A DNA stretch of 64,000 nucleotides from Ferrovibrio sp036381655 (GTDB lineage Bacteria > Pseudomonadota > Alphaproteobacteria > Ferrovibrionales > Ferrovibrionaceae), in NCBI RefSeq assembly GCF_036381655.1, contig NZ_DASVCJ010000034.1, positions 1 through 64,000 on the forward strand, read 5' to 3'. Below are positions 33,969 through 42,714 of the stretch, one piece after another. The notes below the pieces were generated by a model that ran no database searches, was not told where the DNA came from, and saw only the letters and a list, made by a program, of their open reading frames with translations. A program made the position numbers and the translations under genes. Positions within the stretch are counted from its first letter, which is position 1. Each line of letters starts with the position of its first letter.

Positions 33969-35171
33969 TCAGCCGTCCAGAAAGGAAAGATTTCCGCCAT
34001 CGCGGCAGAAGGCGATCAGCCGCCCCAGGAAAGCCGTGCCGGCGCCGAGCTGCGATTTCTCGATATACTCGTCGGGCTTGTGCGCCTCGCGGATATTGCC
34101 GGGGCCGCAGACCACGGCCGGAATGCCGGCCTCGTGGAAAATGCCGGCCTCGGTCCCGTAGGCCACCGCATGGGTCTGGTTCTGGCCGGCCAGCTTCAGC
34201 GCCAGCGTCTCCGCCGGATTCGTCCCCACCGGCAGAAAGCCCGGCACGCGGGCGAGCAGCCTGGTCGCGATCGCCGCGCCGGGATGGATGCGGCGCATCT
34301 CCGGCTGCAGCCGCTCGGCGGCATAACGCTCGACCGCGTCGATCACCGCCATGTCGTGCTCGGGCCGCACGCTACGCACATCCCATTCGACGCGGCATTC
34401 CTTGGCCAGGATGTTGCGCGCCGTGCCGCCATGGATTTCGCCGACCGTGATCGTCGTATAGGGCGGGGTGAAGCGCGGATCGCAATGTTCCGGCTTCTGG
34501 TATTCGCGCTGCAGGCGGTTCATCTCGGCGATCAGCTCGGCCGCGACCTGTATCGCGTTGACGCCCTGATGCGTCGCCGAGGAATGCGCCTCCAGTCCGT
34601 GCACCGTGGTGCTGCAGGCGCAGACGCTTTTATGCGCGGTCACCACCTGCATCTCCGTTGGCTCGCCGATGATGGCCAGCTTCGGCGTGATGCCGCTGTG
34701 GCGGATGAAATCGACGATGCCATGCACGCCGAGGCAGCCGACCTCCTCGTCGTAGGAGAAGGCGAAATGCAGCGGAATGCTGAGCGGCTGGCGTAGCATC
34801 TCGGGCAGCAGGGCGATGCACAGCGCGATAAAGCTCTTCATGTCCGCCGTGCCGCGGCCGAACAACCTGCCGTCGCGCTCGGTCAGCTTGAACGGATCGC
34901 TCGACCAGGCCTGGCCGTCGACCGGGACCACGTCGGTATGGCCGGACAGCACGACGCCGGGCTTATCGCTGGGCCCGATGGTGGCGTAGAGATTGGCCTT
35001 CCTGCCGGTCGCATCGAAGATCTTCCGGCTTTCGACGCCATGCTGCGCCAGGTGATCGGCGATGGCGTCGATCAGCGCCAGATTGCTGTCGCGGCTGGTG
35101 GTATCGAAGCCGACCAGCTTGCCGACCCAGTCCAGCGCCGCGGCACTGGCAGGAGGATGTGCGTTGCTCAT
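33969..35171 (-). CDS. argE: Acetylornithine deacetylase
   Basis: A 400-residue M20 enzyme with the full metal set: SGHTDVVPVDG, GRGTADMKSF, YDEEVGCLG, IGEPTEMQ and GPGNIREAHKPDEY. It releases ornithine from N-acetylornithine in arginine synthesis. It is clearly paralogous to the gene at 4806 (shared GFDTTS, SSDPFKLTERDGRLFGRGTADM-like segment). This copy stands beside folE with housekeeping neighbours, so it is the better candidate for the biosynthetic ArgE. Confidence 0.88.
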   Translation of the reverse strand: MSNAHPPASAAALDWVGKLVGFDTTSRDSNLALIDAIADHLAQHGVESRKIFDATGRKANLYATIGPSDKPGVVLSGHTDVVPVDGQAWSSDPFKLTERDGRLFGRGTADMKSFIALCIALLPEMLRQPLSIPLHFAFSYDEEVGCLGVHGIVDFIRHSGITPKLAIIGEPTEMQVVTAHKSVCACSTTVHGLEAHSSATHQGVNAIQVAAELIAEMNRLQREYQKPEHCDPRFTPPYTTITVGEIHGGTARNILAKECRVEWDVRSVRPEHDMAVIDAVERYAAERLQPEMRRIHPGAAIATRLLARVPGFLPVGTNPAETLALKLAGQNQTHAVAYGTEAGIFHEAGIPAVVCGPGNIREAHKPDEYIEKSQLGAGTAFLGRLIAFCRDGGNLSFLDG

Positions 35172-35202
35172 CGCTGCGGTTTACGGTCCGGCTGGCGCTG
35201 CG

Positions 35203-35877
35203 TCAATCGATACCGCGGCTGTTCGGGCTGCCAATCATGGTCAGAAACTCCTGCCGGGTGCGCGGATCGTCGCGGAAGGCGCCGAGCATGCGGCTGGTCA
35301 CCATGGTCACGCCCGGCTTGCGCACGCCGCGCGTGGTCATGCATTGATGCGCCGCCTCGATCACCACGGCGACGCCGCGGGGCTGCAGCACCGTCTGGAT
35401 CGTATTGGCGATCTGCGCGGTCAGCTTCTCCTGGATCTGCAGCCGCTTGGCATAGACCTCGACGATGCGGGCGAGCTTGGAGATGCCGACAACGCGATGG
35501 CCGGGCAGATAGGCGACATGCGCCTGGCCGATGATCGGCACCATGTGGTGCTCGCAATGGCTTTCCAGGCGGATGTCGCGCAGCACGATCATCTCGTCGT
35601 AGCCGTCGGTTTCCTCGAAAGTGCGCGCGAGAATCTGTTCCGGATCGTCGTGATAGCCGGCGAAGAATTCCTCGTAGGAGCGCACCACCCGGTCGGGCGT
35701 GCCGATCAGCCCCTCGCGGCCGGGATCATCGCCGGCCCAGCGGATCAGCGTGCGCACCGCCTCCTCCGCCTGTTCGCGGCTCGGGCGCTCGATTTGAACC
35801 TTGTCGGTCGGCTTGGCGAAGTTCTGCACGCTTCCGCTGGCTGCTCTGCTGCTCACGTCGAAAAATCCTTGTGTCAT
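35203..35877 (-). CDS. folE: GTP cyclohydrolase I
   Basis: A 224-residue enzyme making dihydroneopterin triphosphate from GTP, the first step of folate synthesis. Zinc ligands are in ESHCEHHMVPI and AAHQCMTTRGV; the KLARIVEVYAKRLQIQEKLT segment and SRMLGAFRDD are typical. The start at 35877 is the second of two in-frame ATGs; the upstream one would add 16 residues. Confidence 0.95.
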   Translation of the reverse strand: MTQGFFDVSSRAASGSVQNFAKPTDKVQIERPSREQAEEAVRTLIRWAGDDPGREGLIGTPDRVVRSYEEFFAGYHDDPEQILARTFEETDGYDEMIVLRDIRLESHCEHHMVPIIGQAHVAYLPGHRVVGISKLARIVEVYAKRLQIQEKLTAQIANTIQTVLQPRGVAVVIEAAHQCMTTRGVRKPGVTMVTSRMLGAFRDDPRTRQEFLTMIGSPNSRGID

Positions 35878-35972
35878 CACTGTCCGGCAGCCAGATAGGG
35901 CAGCCCGCCGCCGCCCGCCACTCATCTTTGGCTGCCATCCATCCTGGCTGATCGGGCTGACGGGCGATCCTT

Positions 35973-36365
35973 TCAGTTCACCCGCCGCCGTTCATGCGGG
36001 CTGTCGAGCGAAAAGGCCGGAATGGCGACGTCGAATTCCTCGCCGTCCTCGGCCACCATCTGATACGTGCCGACCATGAAACCCGAGGGCGTCGGCAGCG
36101 GCGTGCCGCTGGTATATTCGAAGCTCTCCCCGGGCTCCAGGATGGGCTGCTCGCCGACCACGCCGGGCCCGCGCACCTCGTCAATGCGGCCGCGCGCGTC
36201 GGTAATGCGCCAGTAGCGGCTGCGCAACTGCACGGTCTGCGTGCCGCCATTCTCGATCTTCACGTTATAGGCCCAGACGTAATAGCCCTCGTCGGGCGAA
36301 GACTGCTCGTCCAGGAAGATGGGCTGCACTGTGATTTGTATGCCGCGGGTGGTCTGCTGATACAT
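35973..36365 (-). CDS. apaG: ApaG domain protein
   Basis: A 130-residue beta-sandwich protein. Diagnostic segments: FLDEQSSPDEGYYVWAYNVK, LRSRYWRITDARGR, GPGVVGEQPILEPGESFEYT and GFMVGTYQMV. ApaG is named for cobalt/magnesium efflux phenotypes; its molecular role is not settled. It stands alone between folE and the OmpA gene. Confidence 0.95.
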   Translation of the reverse strand: MYQQTTRGIQITVQPIFLDEQSSPDEGYYVWAYNVKIENGGTQTVQLRSRYWRITDARGRIDEVRGPGVVGEQPILEPGESFEYTSGTPLPTPSGFMVGTYQMVAEDGEEFDVAIPAFSLDSPHERRRVN

Positions 36366-36494
36366 TCTTCGTCCGTAATGCGGCCGTCACTACCACTAAA
36401 TATTAGAGGCGGATGGCCGAATGTCCAGCAGACGGCTCAACCTCAGCTTGGGCGCGGTTTCAGGCCGGCCCGCCCACCGGCTTGGCAAAACAAC

Positions 36495-36520
36495 GGCCGC
36501 CCCCGCATGCGGGGGCGGCC
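36495..36520 (-). terminator. Intrinsic terminator of the OmpA-family gene
   Basis: GGCCGCCCCCGCA/TGCGGGGGCGGCC is a perfect palindrome starting 23 nt after the stop. In the gene's direction it is followed by GTTGTTTTG. Confidence 0.7.
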
Positions 36521-36543
36521 GCCGGATTGCAAATCGCGCCGGA

Positions 36544-37599
36544 TTACTTGCGCAGATACAGTTCGGCGCGGCGGTTCTCTTCGTTGCGCACGCCGTCCGC
36601 GGTCGGTACGCGCGGGCGGGTCTCGCCGAAGGCCTCGGTCTTGATCTGGTTCTGGCCGATGCCCTTGCTGCGCAGGTAGGCGGCGACGGCGTCGGCGCGG
36701 CGCTGCGACAGCTTCTGGTTATAGGCTTCCGGACCCGAACGGTCGGCGTGGCCGTCGACCACGATGTTGGTCATGCCGGTCGAGCGGAAGTCGGCGATGG
36801 CGCGGTCAAGCACCTGGGCAGCCACCGGGCTGATATCCGCACGGTCCCAGGCGAAGAACACGATGTAGGTCTCCGGCAGCTTCGGCGCCGGAGCCGGCGC
36901 AGCGGCAGGAGCCGGCGGCGGGGGCGGCGGCGGCGGCGGCGCGGCGACGGCCGGCTGCGGCTTCGGAGCCGGGGCGCCGAAGCGGTAGGTCAGGCCCAGC
37001 ATGACGGTATGGGTCATGTTGTCCGGCTCGATCACCGCGGCGGTGTTGGTGCCGAGGCTGGTATCGCCCGTGTACTGGAAGCGGTAATCGGCGCTGACCA
37101 GCCAGTTCGGATCGATTGCATACCACAGGCCGGCGATGCCCTGGGCGGCCCAGGTCATGTCCTTGTCGTGGCTGGTCGCCGTACCGGCACTCAGGCCGCG
37201 GGCGGAATACTGCACGCCGCCGAGACCGGCGCCGATATAGGGGCTCCAGTTGCTGTCCGGCAGAAAGTCGTACAGCAGGTTGGCGAACAGCGAATATTGG
37301 TGCAGCTTGCCATCGGCGCCGACGCCGCCATCGGCGCTATCGGCACCCCAGTTGCGGAAGCCGAGTTCGAGTTCCGGGCGCAGACCGTTGCCCAGCGCAT
37401 AGCCGCCCTTGAGCAGGGCGGCCCAGCCGGTATCGAATTCCAGGCTGGTATTGGGTGCGTTGTTGGTGACATCGGCATCGCCGATCCACGTGGCGCCACC
37501 CCCGATACCGAGATAGGGGCCAGAGCTTTGCGCCATGGCCGGAGCCGAGGCCAGACCCAGCAGGGCAGCTCCGGTCAGCAAAGCGAGACGAACCTTCAT
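36544..37599 (-). CDS. OmpA family outer-membrane protein
   Basis: 351 residues: signal peptide (MKVRLALLTGAALLGLASAP, cleavage AMA|QS), an eight-stranded OmpA-like barrel (YLGIGGGATWIGDADV to HTVMLGLTYRFG), a Pro/Ala hinge (about residues 215-240), and a C-terminal peptidoglycan-binding OmpA domain with the signature VVDGHADRSG...YNQKLSQRRADAVAAYL. GAGGAG precedes ATG 37599. It tethers the outer membrane to the cell wall. Confidence 0.93.
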   Translation of the reverse strand: MKVRLALLTGAALLGLASAPAMAQSSGPYLGIGGGATWIGDADVTNNAPNTSLEFDTGWAALLKGGYALGNGLRPELELGFRNWGADSADGGVGADGKLHQYSLFANLLYDFLPDSNWSPYIGAGLGGVQYSARGLSAGTATSHDKDMTWAAQGIAGLWYAIDPNWLVSADYRFQYTGDTSLGTNTAAVIEPDNMTHTVMLGLTYRFGAPAPKPQPAVAAPPPPPPPPPAPAAAPAPAPKLPETYIVFFAWDRADISPVAAQVLDRAIADFRSTGMTNIVVDGHADRSGPEAYNQKLSQRRADAVAAYLRSKGIGQNQIKTEAFGETRPRVPTADGVRNEENRRAELYLRK

Positions 37600-37751
37600 C
37601 GAGAATCTCCTCAAGAAATTCAGCACGCCGCGAATGCGGCCACTTTGCACCTCAACCCCGGGGCAATATAGCAGCGGCCGGTCCGCACCAGGAAACACTT
37701 CTGCCCGGCTTACTGCAAAAAAGCCGCACTGTGGCATTCCGGCAACAGATA

Positions 37752-38954
37752 TCAGCCTGCTTTTTCAAGGGCCTGGGTGAGATCGGCGATCAGATCGGCG
37801 GGATCTTCCAGGCCGACCGAGAGCCGCAGCAGGTCGTCGCCGATGCCCAGCCGGCTGCGCTCCTCGGCACTCAACCTCTGGTGCGTGGTCGTCGCCGGAT
37901 GGGTGATCAGGCTCTTGGCATCGCCCAGATTGTTGGAAATATCGATCAGTGTCAGCGCGTTGAGGAAGCGGAAGGCGCCCGCCTTGCCGCCCTTGGGGCT
38001 GAAGGCGATCATGTTGCCGCCGCCGGCCATCTGGCGCCTGGCCAGAGCATGCTGCGGATGGTCGCTGCGGCCGGGATAGAGCACCCTGCCTACGTTTTTA
38101 TGCGCCGCCAGGGCATCGGCGACCTTGGCCGCATTCTCGACATGGCGCGCGACGCGCAGTTCCAGCGTCTCCAGGCCCTTGAGCAGCACCCAGGCATTGA
38201 ACGGGCTGATCGACGGGCCGGTATGGCGCAGATACGGCCCCAGCTCGTCGGCAATGAAGCTTTTCGGGCCGAGCACGACGCCGCCGAGGCAGCGGCCCTG
38301 CCCGTCGATATGCTTGGTCGCCGAATAGACGACGATGTCGGCGCCGAGCTGCAGCGGCTTTTGCAGCATCGGCGTGGCGAAGACATTGTCGATCACCACG
38401 CGCGCGCCATGCTTGTGCGCAATCTCGGCCACGGCGGCGATGTCGATCAGTTCGAGCGTCGGATTGGCCGGCGTCTCGAAGAAGACCAGCTTGGTGCGCG
38501 GCGTGACCGCCGCTTCCCACTGCGCCAGGTCGGTGCCGTCGACCATGGTGCTCTTGACCCCGAAGCGCGGCAGCAGGTCGTTGACGATATAGGCAATCGA
38601 GCCGAACACCGCGCGCGAAGAGACGACTTCATCGCCGGCCCGGAGCTGGCAGGTCAGCGCGGCGTTGATCGCCGCCATGCCGCTGGCCGTGGCGCGCGCC
38701 GCTTCGGCGCCTTCGAGCAGCGCCATGCGGTCCTCGAAGACCTGCACGGTGGGATTTTCGTACCGGCTGTAGACGAAGCCCGGGATCTCGTTCTTGAAAC
38801 GCGCCTCGGCGGCTTCCGCGCTGTCGTAGCAGAAACCCGAATTCATGAAGATCGCTTCCGAGGTTTCGCCGAACTGGCTGCGCAGCGTGCCGCCGCGCAC
38901 GAGCTGGGTGGCCGGGCGCCAGCGGCGCGGATCTGTCTTCGCCTTGTTGCTCAT
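37752..38954 (-). CDS. metZ: O-succinylhomoserine sulfhydrylase
   Basis: A 400-residue PLP enzyme of the Cys/Met-metabolism family, making homocysteine from O-succinylhomoserine and sulfide. PLP lysine in VYSATKHIDGQGR; YSRYENPTV, SGMAAINAAL and NNLGDAKSLITHPATTTHQR are typical. AGAGGA precedes ATG 38954; a start 13 codons upstream is less likely. The SAM-II riboswitch and terminator upstream show control by S-adenosylmethionine, which supports the methionine role. Confidence 0.92.
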   Translation of the reverse strand: MSNKAKTDPRRWRPATQLVRGGTLRSQFGETSEAIFMNSGFCYDSAEAAEARFKNEIPGFVYSRYENPTVQVFEDRMALLEGAEAARATASGMAAINAALTCQLRAGDEVVSSRAVFGSIAYIVNDLLPRFGVKSTMVDGTDLAQWEAAVTPRTKLVFFETPANPTLELIDIAAVAEIAHKHGARVVIDNVFATPMLQKPLQLGADIVVYSATKHIDGQGRCLGGVVLGPKSFIADELGPYLRHTGPSISPFNAWVLLKGLETLELRVARHVENAAKVADALAAHKNVGRVLYPGRSDHPQHALARRQMAGGGNMIAFSPKGGKAGAFRFLNALTLIDISNNLGDAKSLITHPATTTHQRLSAEERSRLGIGDDLLRLSVGLEDPADLIADLTQALEKAG

Positions 38955-38996
38955 CGTCTCGTCCTCTCGCCGGCCGGCGGAACGGGGCAACAAACG

Positions 38997-39025
38997 AAAA
39001 ACCCCGCGCCGCAGGGCCGGGGTTT
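38997..39025 (-). terminator. Attenuator terminator after the SAM-II riboswitch
   Basis: On the minus strand AAACCCCG pairs with CGGGGTTT around GCCCTGCGG-rich loop sequence, followed by TTTCG. It abuts the aptamer's 3' end and lies 43 bp before the metZ start, so SAM binding most simply controls transcription termination. Confidence 0.7.
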
Positions 39026-39093
39026 CAATCCACCCGACCTTTTAGCGGTTTGTTTTACGTGGTCCGCAAGCCGGTCGGCCCAAATCACCACGA
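39026..39093 (-). promoter_or_regulatory. SAM-II riboswitch upstream of metZ
   Basis: The minus strand carries the conserved SAM-II core. Stem P1 CGTGGT (39092-39087) pairs with ACCACG (39063-39058). The loop GATTTG...CCGACCGGCTTGC contains CCGACC (39078-39073), which pairs as a pseudoknot with GGTCGG (39039-39034). The conserved AAAACAAACCGCTAAAAGG links them. SAM-II riboswitches are typical upstream of metA/metZ in Alphaproteobacteria. Confidence 0.92.
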
Positions 39094-39130
39094 CGCGAGG
39101 GTCATACGGCGCGGCCGCCGCCACGTCAAG

Positions 39131-39235
39131 ACCGATTCGGCGCCGATCCGGCCCCGTCGGCGGCCGATTGCAGCCGATTCGGCGTCATCCGGGAGCCGAT
39201 TGGAGCCAATCCGGCCCCCTTGGATGCCAATCGCA
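39131..39235. repeat. Degenerate 21-bp repeat (about 5 units)
   Basis: 21-bp units begin at 39131, 39152, 39173, 39194 and 39215, built from variants of CCGATTCGGC and GCCGATCCGG. They resemble the 1486-1590 repeat in period and degeneracy though not closely in sequence. They lie in the gap between the riboswitch and the polymerase gene's 3' end. No gene is evident in 39094-39337. Confidence 0.6.
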
Positions 39236-39337
39236 GTTAAATCCCACCCGCGCCTGGCCCAAGGGATCGACTTCCGTGGCAAGCCTTTGACTTTCCGCCG
39301 CTTCTTCCCGCCATCCCCTCCGCGCGTGGTATCGCCG

Positions 39338-40714
39338 CTATTCCTTGAACTCGGCGCGTTCGGGGATGCGGTTGAAGGCGATCTTGGCACCCATGAAGCC
39401 GCCTTCCAGCTGCCCGGGGCGCTGCTCCGGCAACTGGCCGAGCGCAACGGCATCGCGGCCGAATTTCCGGTTCAGCCCGTCGAGCACGGCAGACAGCCTA
39501 GCGCGCGTCTCGGCGGCGGCGACATCGCGCTCGAAGCCCGAGCCGCCGCCGAACAGATCCAGCGTCGTTTCGTTCGCCGGCGCCAGATCGTGCAGCGCGA
39601 TCCCCACCTTCTTGAGCCGACGCTGCGTATCCTCCTGCTGCCGCAGCCGGCGCCAGAGCCGGCCGACCGCGTCGAGGATGACGAAATTGTCCTGCGTCTC
39701 GGTCAGGCGGAAACTGTCGGCCCAGCGTGCGTTTTGAGAATGGCGGCCGCCATCCTCGAAGCGCACGCTGACATCGAGCTGCCGCGCGAAATAGCCGAGC
39801 CGGCGCACGCGGCTGCCGGCCTTGGCCGCGAGCCGCCGCACGACGAGTTCGGCGGACGCGAAGCTGCGCAAGTCCGGCGGCAGCACATGGCTGTGGCTGA
39901 TGCTGTGACGGCCCTGCGCGACATCCTGCAACTGCCTGCCATGCAGGCGCGCGAGGAAATCCTCGCCGCCGACGCCGCCCCAGATGCGCCGCGCCTCATG
40001 CGCCGGCAGATGCCACAAGGCCTCGACGCTGGCGATGCCGGCCTGATTGAGGCGCCGTTCCATATTGGCGCCGATGCCGGGCAGATCGCGCAAGTGCAAT
40101 CGGAACAGCCTGTCCTGCAGCTCCTCGGGCCTGAGGACGACAAGGCCGTCCGGCTTCTGCATGTCGCTGGCGACCTTGGCGAGATAGGCGTTCGGCGCGA
40201 TGCCGATCGAGCAGCGGATGTATTCGCCGAGATTCTCCGCCAGCCCCCGCTTGATGCGCCGCGCCAGCGCGACCGCCTCGGCCTCGAGCCGCTGCGGCCC
40301 CATCAGGCGGCAGGCCATCTCGTCGATCGACCAGACCTTCTCGACCGGGATATGGCGATCGACCTCGTCCAGGATCCTGTGATGGAATTCGACATAGATG
40401 TCATGGCGCGCCGGCACCAGTAGAATACCGGGGCATTTCTGCTTGGCCTCCCAGATCGGCGTGCCGGTCTTGATGCCGAAGGCCTTGGCCTCGTAGGAGG
40501 CGGCGATGGCACAGGTCGTGTCGGTCATCACCGGCACGACCGCGACCGGCCGGCCGCGCAGGCGCGGCTGGAGCTGCTGCTCGACGCTGGCGAAATAGCT
40601 GTTCAGATCGAGATAGAGCCAGCCGAGCGGCGAGGCCTCCCAGCCTGCCCTGTCATGGGCAGCGGCGTGGGCGGCGGGGTTGCGGGCGGCGGGGGTGGCG
40701 AGATCGATATGCAT
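39338..40714 (-). CDS. Y-family DNA polymerase (DinB/Pol IV-like)
   Basis: A 458-residue translesion polymerase. Active-site carboxylates are in WLYLDLNSYFASVEQQ and KVWSIDEMACRL, with the YEAKAFGIKTGTPI fingers segment. The HhH part is LRDLPGIGANMERRLNQAGI, and the little-finger domain follows. It is longer than E. coli DinB (351 aa) and has an odd N-terminal stretch before the palm, so it is a DinB-like paralogue, not necessarily Pol IV. ATG 40714 is used. A near-match LexA box lies upstream. Confidence 0.87.
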   Translation of the reverse strand: MHIDLATPAARNPAAHAAAHDRAGWEASPLGWLYLDLNSYFASVEQQLQPRLRGRPVAVVPVMTDTTCAIAASYEAKAFGIKTGTPIWEAKQKCPGILLVPARHDIYVEFHHRILDEVDRHIPVEKVWSIDEMACRLMGPQRLEAEAVALARRIKRGLAENLGEYIRCSIGIAPNAYLAKVASDMQKPDGLVVLRPEELQDRLFRLHLRDLPGIGANMERRLNQAGIASVEALWHLPAHEARRIWGGVGGEDFLARLHGRQLQDVAQGRHSISHSHVLPPDLRSFASAELVVRRLAAKAGSRVRRLGYFARQLDVSVRFEDGGRHSQNARWADSFRLTETQDNFVILDAVGRLWRRLRQQEDTQRRLKKVGIALHDLAPANETTLDLFGGGSGFERDVAAAETRARLSAVLDGLNRKFGRDAVALGQLPEQRPGQLEGGFMGAKIAFNRIPERAEFKE

Positions 40715-40748
40715 GGCCGAGTCCTCTGGCCATGAGTCTAGATCGTGC

Positions 40749-40763
40749 GAACAAAAAATCAAC
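40749..40763. promoter_or_regulatory. Near-match alphaproteobacterial LexA box
   Basis: GAAC-N7-CAAC is one mismatch from GAAC-N7-GAAC (reverse of GTTCN7GTTC), 35 bp upstream of the Y-polymerase start. SOS control of such genes is common; the mismatch keeps this tentative. Confidence 0.35.
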
Positions 40764-40809
40764 GAATAAGAACATTAATAAAACTTGCCCGGCAGGGCGA
40801 GCTGGGCCG

Positions 40810-41559
40810 CTATCCCCCGCAGAGCTTCCAGGGGCCGATATCCCAGTGGAGATGGTCCCTGTGGTCGGCATTGGCATTGGGGCTGAGCGCCACCGAGAAA
40901 AAGCGGCAGGCCTGCTTGCTGACCCCGCGCAGATACTGGCCTTCCGGGCTACTGCTGCGGAACTGCTCCTTCACCGAGACGCGGGTGCCGTCCGCGAGCG
41001 TGAAGCCCCAGACGTCGATGGCGCGGCCCTGGGCATGTTCGCTCAGCCGGCCGCCGCCGCCGACCATGCGCCGGCAGGTGAAACCGCCGGCATGATTGAG
41101 CTGGGCGATGTCCTGGCCGAAGACCCGCCGCGCCTCGGGCAGCAGGACGCCGCCCTCGAACTGCAGCAGCCGCAGCGCCATCGGGCAGCTCAGCTCGACC
41201 GGGCGGCTGAGCGCCACATGGGTGCGGGTCAGCTTCACCCCGTTCTGCAGCGTGCAGCCGCCCTTGCCCGGTTCGGCCTGGGCGATCAGCGCGAATTGCG
41301 CGCCGGTGGCGGCCAGATCGTTGAGGCAGGCGGACTGGATCGGATCGCGGTTGGGCCACAGCTTCATGCCCGGATAGGGCTGCGGCACCGGAACGACGGC
41401 CGGCCGCGGCGCCGGACGCGGGGCGCAGGCGGCGAAGGCCAGCAGCAGCGCGACGAGCGCGGCCAAACGGCGGCCGGTCGCGCCCTGGCCGGTCACTCCC
41501 TGGCCAATCACTCCCTGGCCGGTTAATCGACGCCTGGTCAATCGGCGACGGGCAGCCAC
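40810..41559 (-). CDS. Extensin-like family lipoprotein
   Basis: 249 residues. A hydrophobic segment (LAALVALLLAFAACAP) has a plausible lipobox AFAAC. The C-terminal extensin-like domain shows CLNDLAATGAQFALI, GCTLQNGVKLT, SRPVELSCPMALRLLQFE, SEHAQGRAIDVWGFTLADG and DHRDHLHWDIGP, where the H/D pattern resembles a D,D-carboxypeptidase-like metal site. The first 30 residues are TGQGV repeats from a 15-bp tandem repeat, and the GTG start lies inside the epmA stop region (22-bp overlap), so the true start may be further in. Confidence 0.82.
   Translation of the reverse strand: MAARRRLTRRRLTGQGVIGQGVTGQGATGRRLAALVALLLAFAACAPRPAPRPAVVPVPQPYPGMKLWPNRDPIQSACLNDLAATGAQFALIAQAEPGKGGCTLQNGVKLTRTHVALSRPVELSCPMALRLLQFEGGVLLPEARRVFGQDIAQLNHAGGFTCRRMVGGGGRLSEHAQGRAIDVWGFTLADGTRVSVKEQFRSSSPEGQYLRGVSKQACRFFSVALSPNANADHRDHLHWDIGPWKLCGG
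41476..41520. repeat. 15-bp tandem repeat (3 units) at the 5' end of the extensin-like gene
   Basis: Units GGTCGCGCCCTGGCC, GGTCACTCCCTGGCC and AATCACTCCCTGGCC start at 41476, 41491 and 41506. They encode the N-terminal TGQGV-type pentapeptides. Confidence 0.75.
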
Positions 41560-42590
41560 AGCACCTCCTCGATCCGGCTGGCGCCGGTCAGCAGCATCAC
41601 CAGACGGTCGACGCCCAGGGCGATGCCGGCGCAGTCCGGCAGACCATGGTGCAGGGCAGATATGAATTCTTCGTCAATGGGATAGTCGTAGCCGTAGAGC
41701 TGTTTCTTCAGCGCCATATCGGCCTCGAAACGGCGGCGCTGTTCGGCGGCGTCGGTCAGTTCGGAAAAGGCGTTGGCAAGCTCGACGCCGCAGGCATAAA
41801 GCTCGAAGCGCTCGGCCAGATGCGGCGCGCCGGCTTTGGGCCGGCTCAGCGCCGCCATGTGGATCGGATAGTCGTGCAGGATGCAGGGCGCATCGCGGCC
41901 CAGATTGGGCTCGACCTTCTCCAGGGCGACGCGGAAATACAGATCGTCCCAGGAATCGCCGGCATCGACGCGGATGCCGATGCCGCGGCAGGCCGCCTGC
42001 ATGGCGGGCAGGTCGGGCCGGTGCGGATCGGGCCCGATGCAGGCCGCCAGATCGAGCCGTGCAAACCGGGCGAAGGCCTCATGCACGGTGAGATATTGCC
42101 ACGGCCCGGCGATGTCGGCGGCCTGGCCCTGCCAGCGCAATTGCGTCTGCCCGCTCGCCGCCGCGATGGCGCGCAGCAGCTTTTCGCAATCCTGCATCAG
42201 CACGCGGTAATCGGCGCCGGCGCGGTACCATTCCAGCATCAGAAAGGCCGGATAATGCAGGGCCGCGCGCTCGCCGTTGCGGAAGACCGGGGCGAGCTGG
42301 AACAGCCGCTCCTCCCCCGCCGCCAGCAGCTTCTTCATGGCGAATTCGGGCGAGGTATGCAGATAAAGCGGCCGCGTCGAGCCGTCCGGCCGCTCCAGCA
42401 GAGTGGCGAAGGCCTTCAGATGCGGCTCCAGGCCGGGCGAAACCTGCAGCGCCGGCGTTTCCACCTCGACGAAGCCGAGGCCGCAGAAATGGCTGCGAAT
42501 CGCCTGCAGGACGGTCTGGCGGACCAGAAGGTTGGGCCGTCGCCGGGCATAGAGGTCGGGACGCCACCAGGGGGTGTTTCGCGGCTGCAT
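41538..42590 (-). CDS. epmA: EF-P beta-lysylation ligase EpmA (GenX/PoxA)
   Basis: A 350-residue class-II lysyl-tRNA-synthetase-like enzyme without an anticodon-binding domain. Motifs: FGLGFVEVETPALQVSPGLE-like motif 1 region, RLFQLAPVFRNGERAALHYP (motif 2) and GIALGVDRLVMLLTGAS (motif 3). It attaches beta-lysine to a conserved lysine of EF-P. It is divergent from efp 125 bp away, a classic pairing. Start ATG 42590 (MQPRNTPWW) fits homologues; an upstream ATG at 42623 exists. Confidence 0.92.
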   Translation of the reverse strand: MQPRNTPWWRPDLYARRRPNLLVRQTVLQAIRSHFCGLGFVEVETPALQVSPGLEPHLKAFATLLERPDGSTRPLYLHTSPEFAMKKLLAAGEERLFQLAPVFRNGERAALHYPAFLMLEWYRAGADYRVLMQDCEKLLRAIAAASGQTQLRWQGQAADIAGPWQYLTVHEAFARFARLDLAACIGPDPHRPDLPAMQAACRGIGIRVDAGDSWDDLYFRVALEKVEPNLGRDAPCILHDYPIHMAALSRPKAGAPHLAERFELYACGVELANAFSELTDAAEQRRRFEADMALKKQLYGYDYPIDEEFISALHHGLPDCAGIALGVDRLVMLLTGASRIEEVLWLPVAD

Positions 42591-42714
42591 ATTTGGCTCA
42601 GACCCCGGGTTGAGAAGCATTATGCGACCTGATAGTTTCCGCCCGCCTTTTTCGCAAGCGGGTCCTACCTTTGCCATAGGGCGGGCCCGCTCGCCGTTTC
42701 CGGAGAGATGTTCC

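Noticed and set aside
39050..40423. Plus-strand frame of 457 codons over the riboswitch gap and the polymerase gene
   Set aside because: It runs through the SAM-II structure and the 21-bp repeats and antisense to the Y-polymerase. No start signal or family match.
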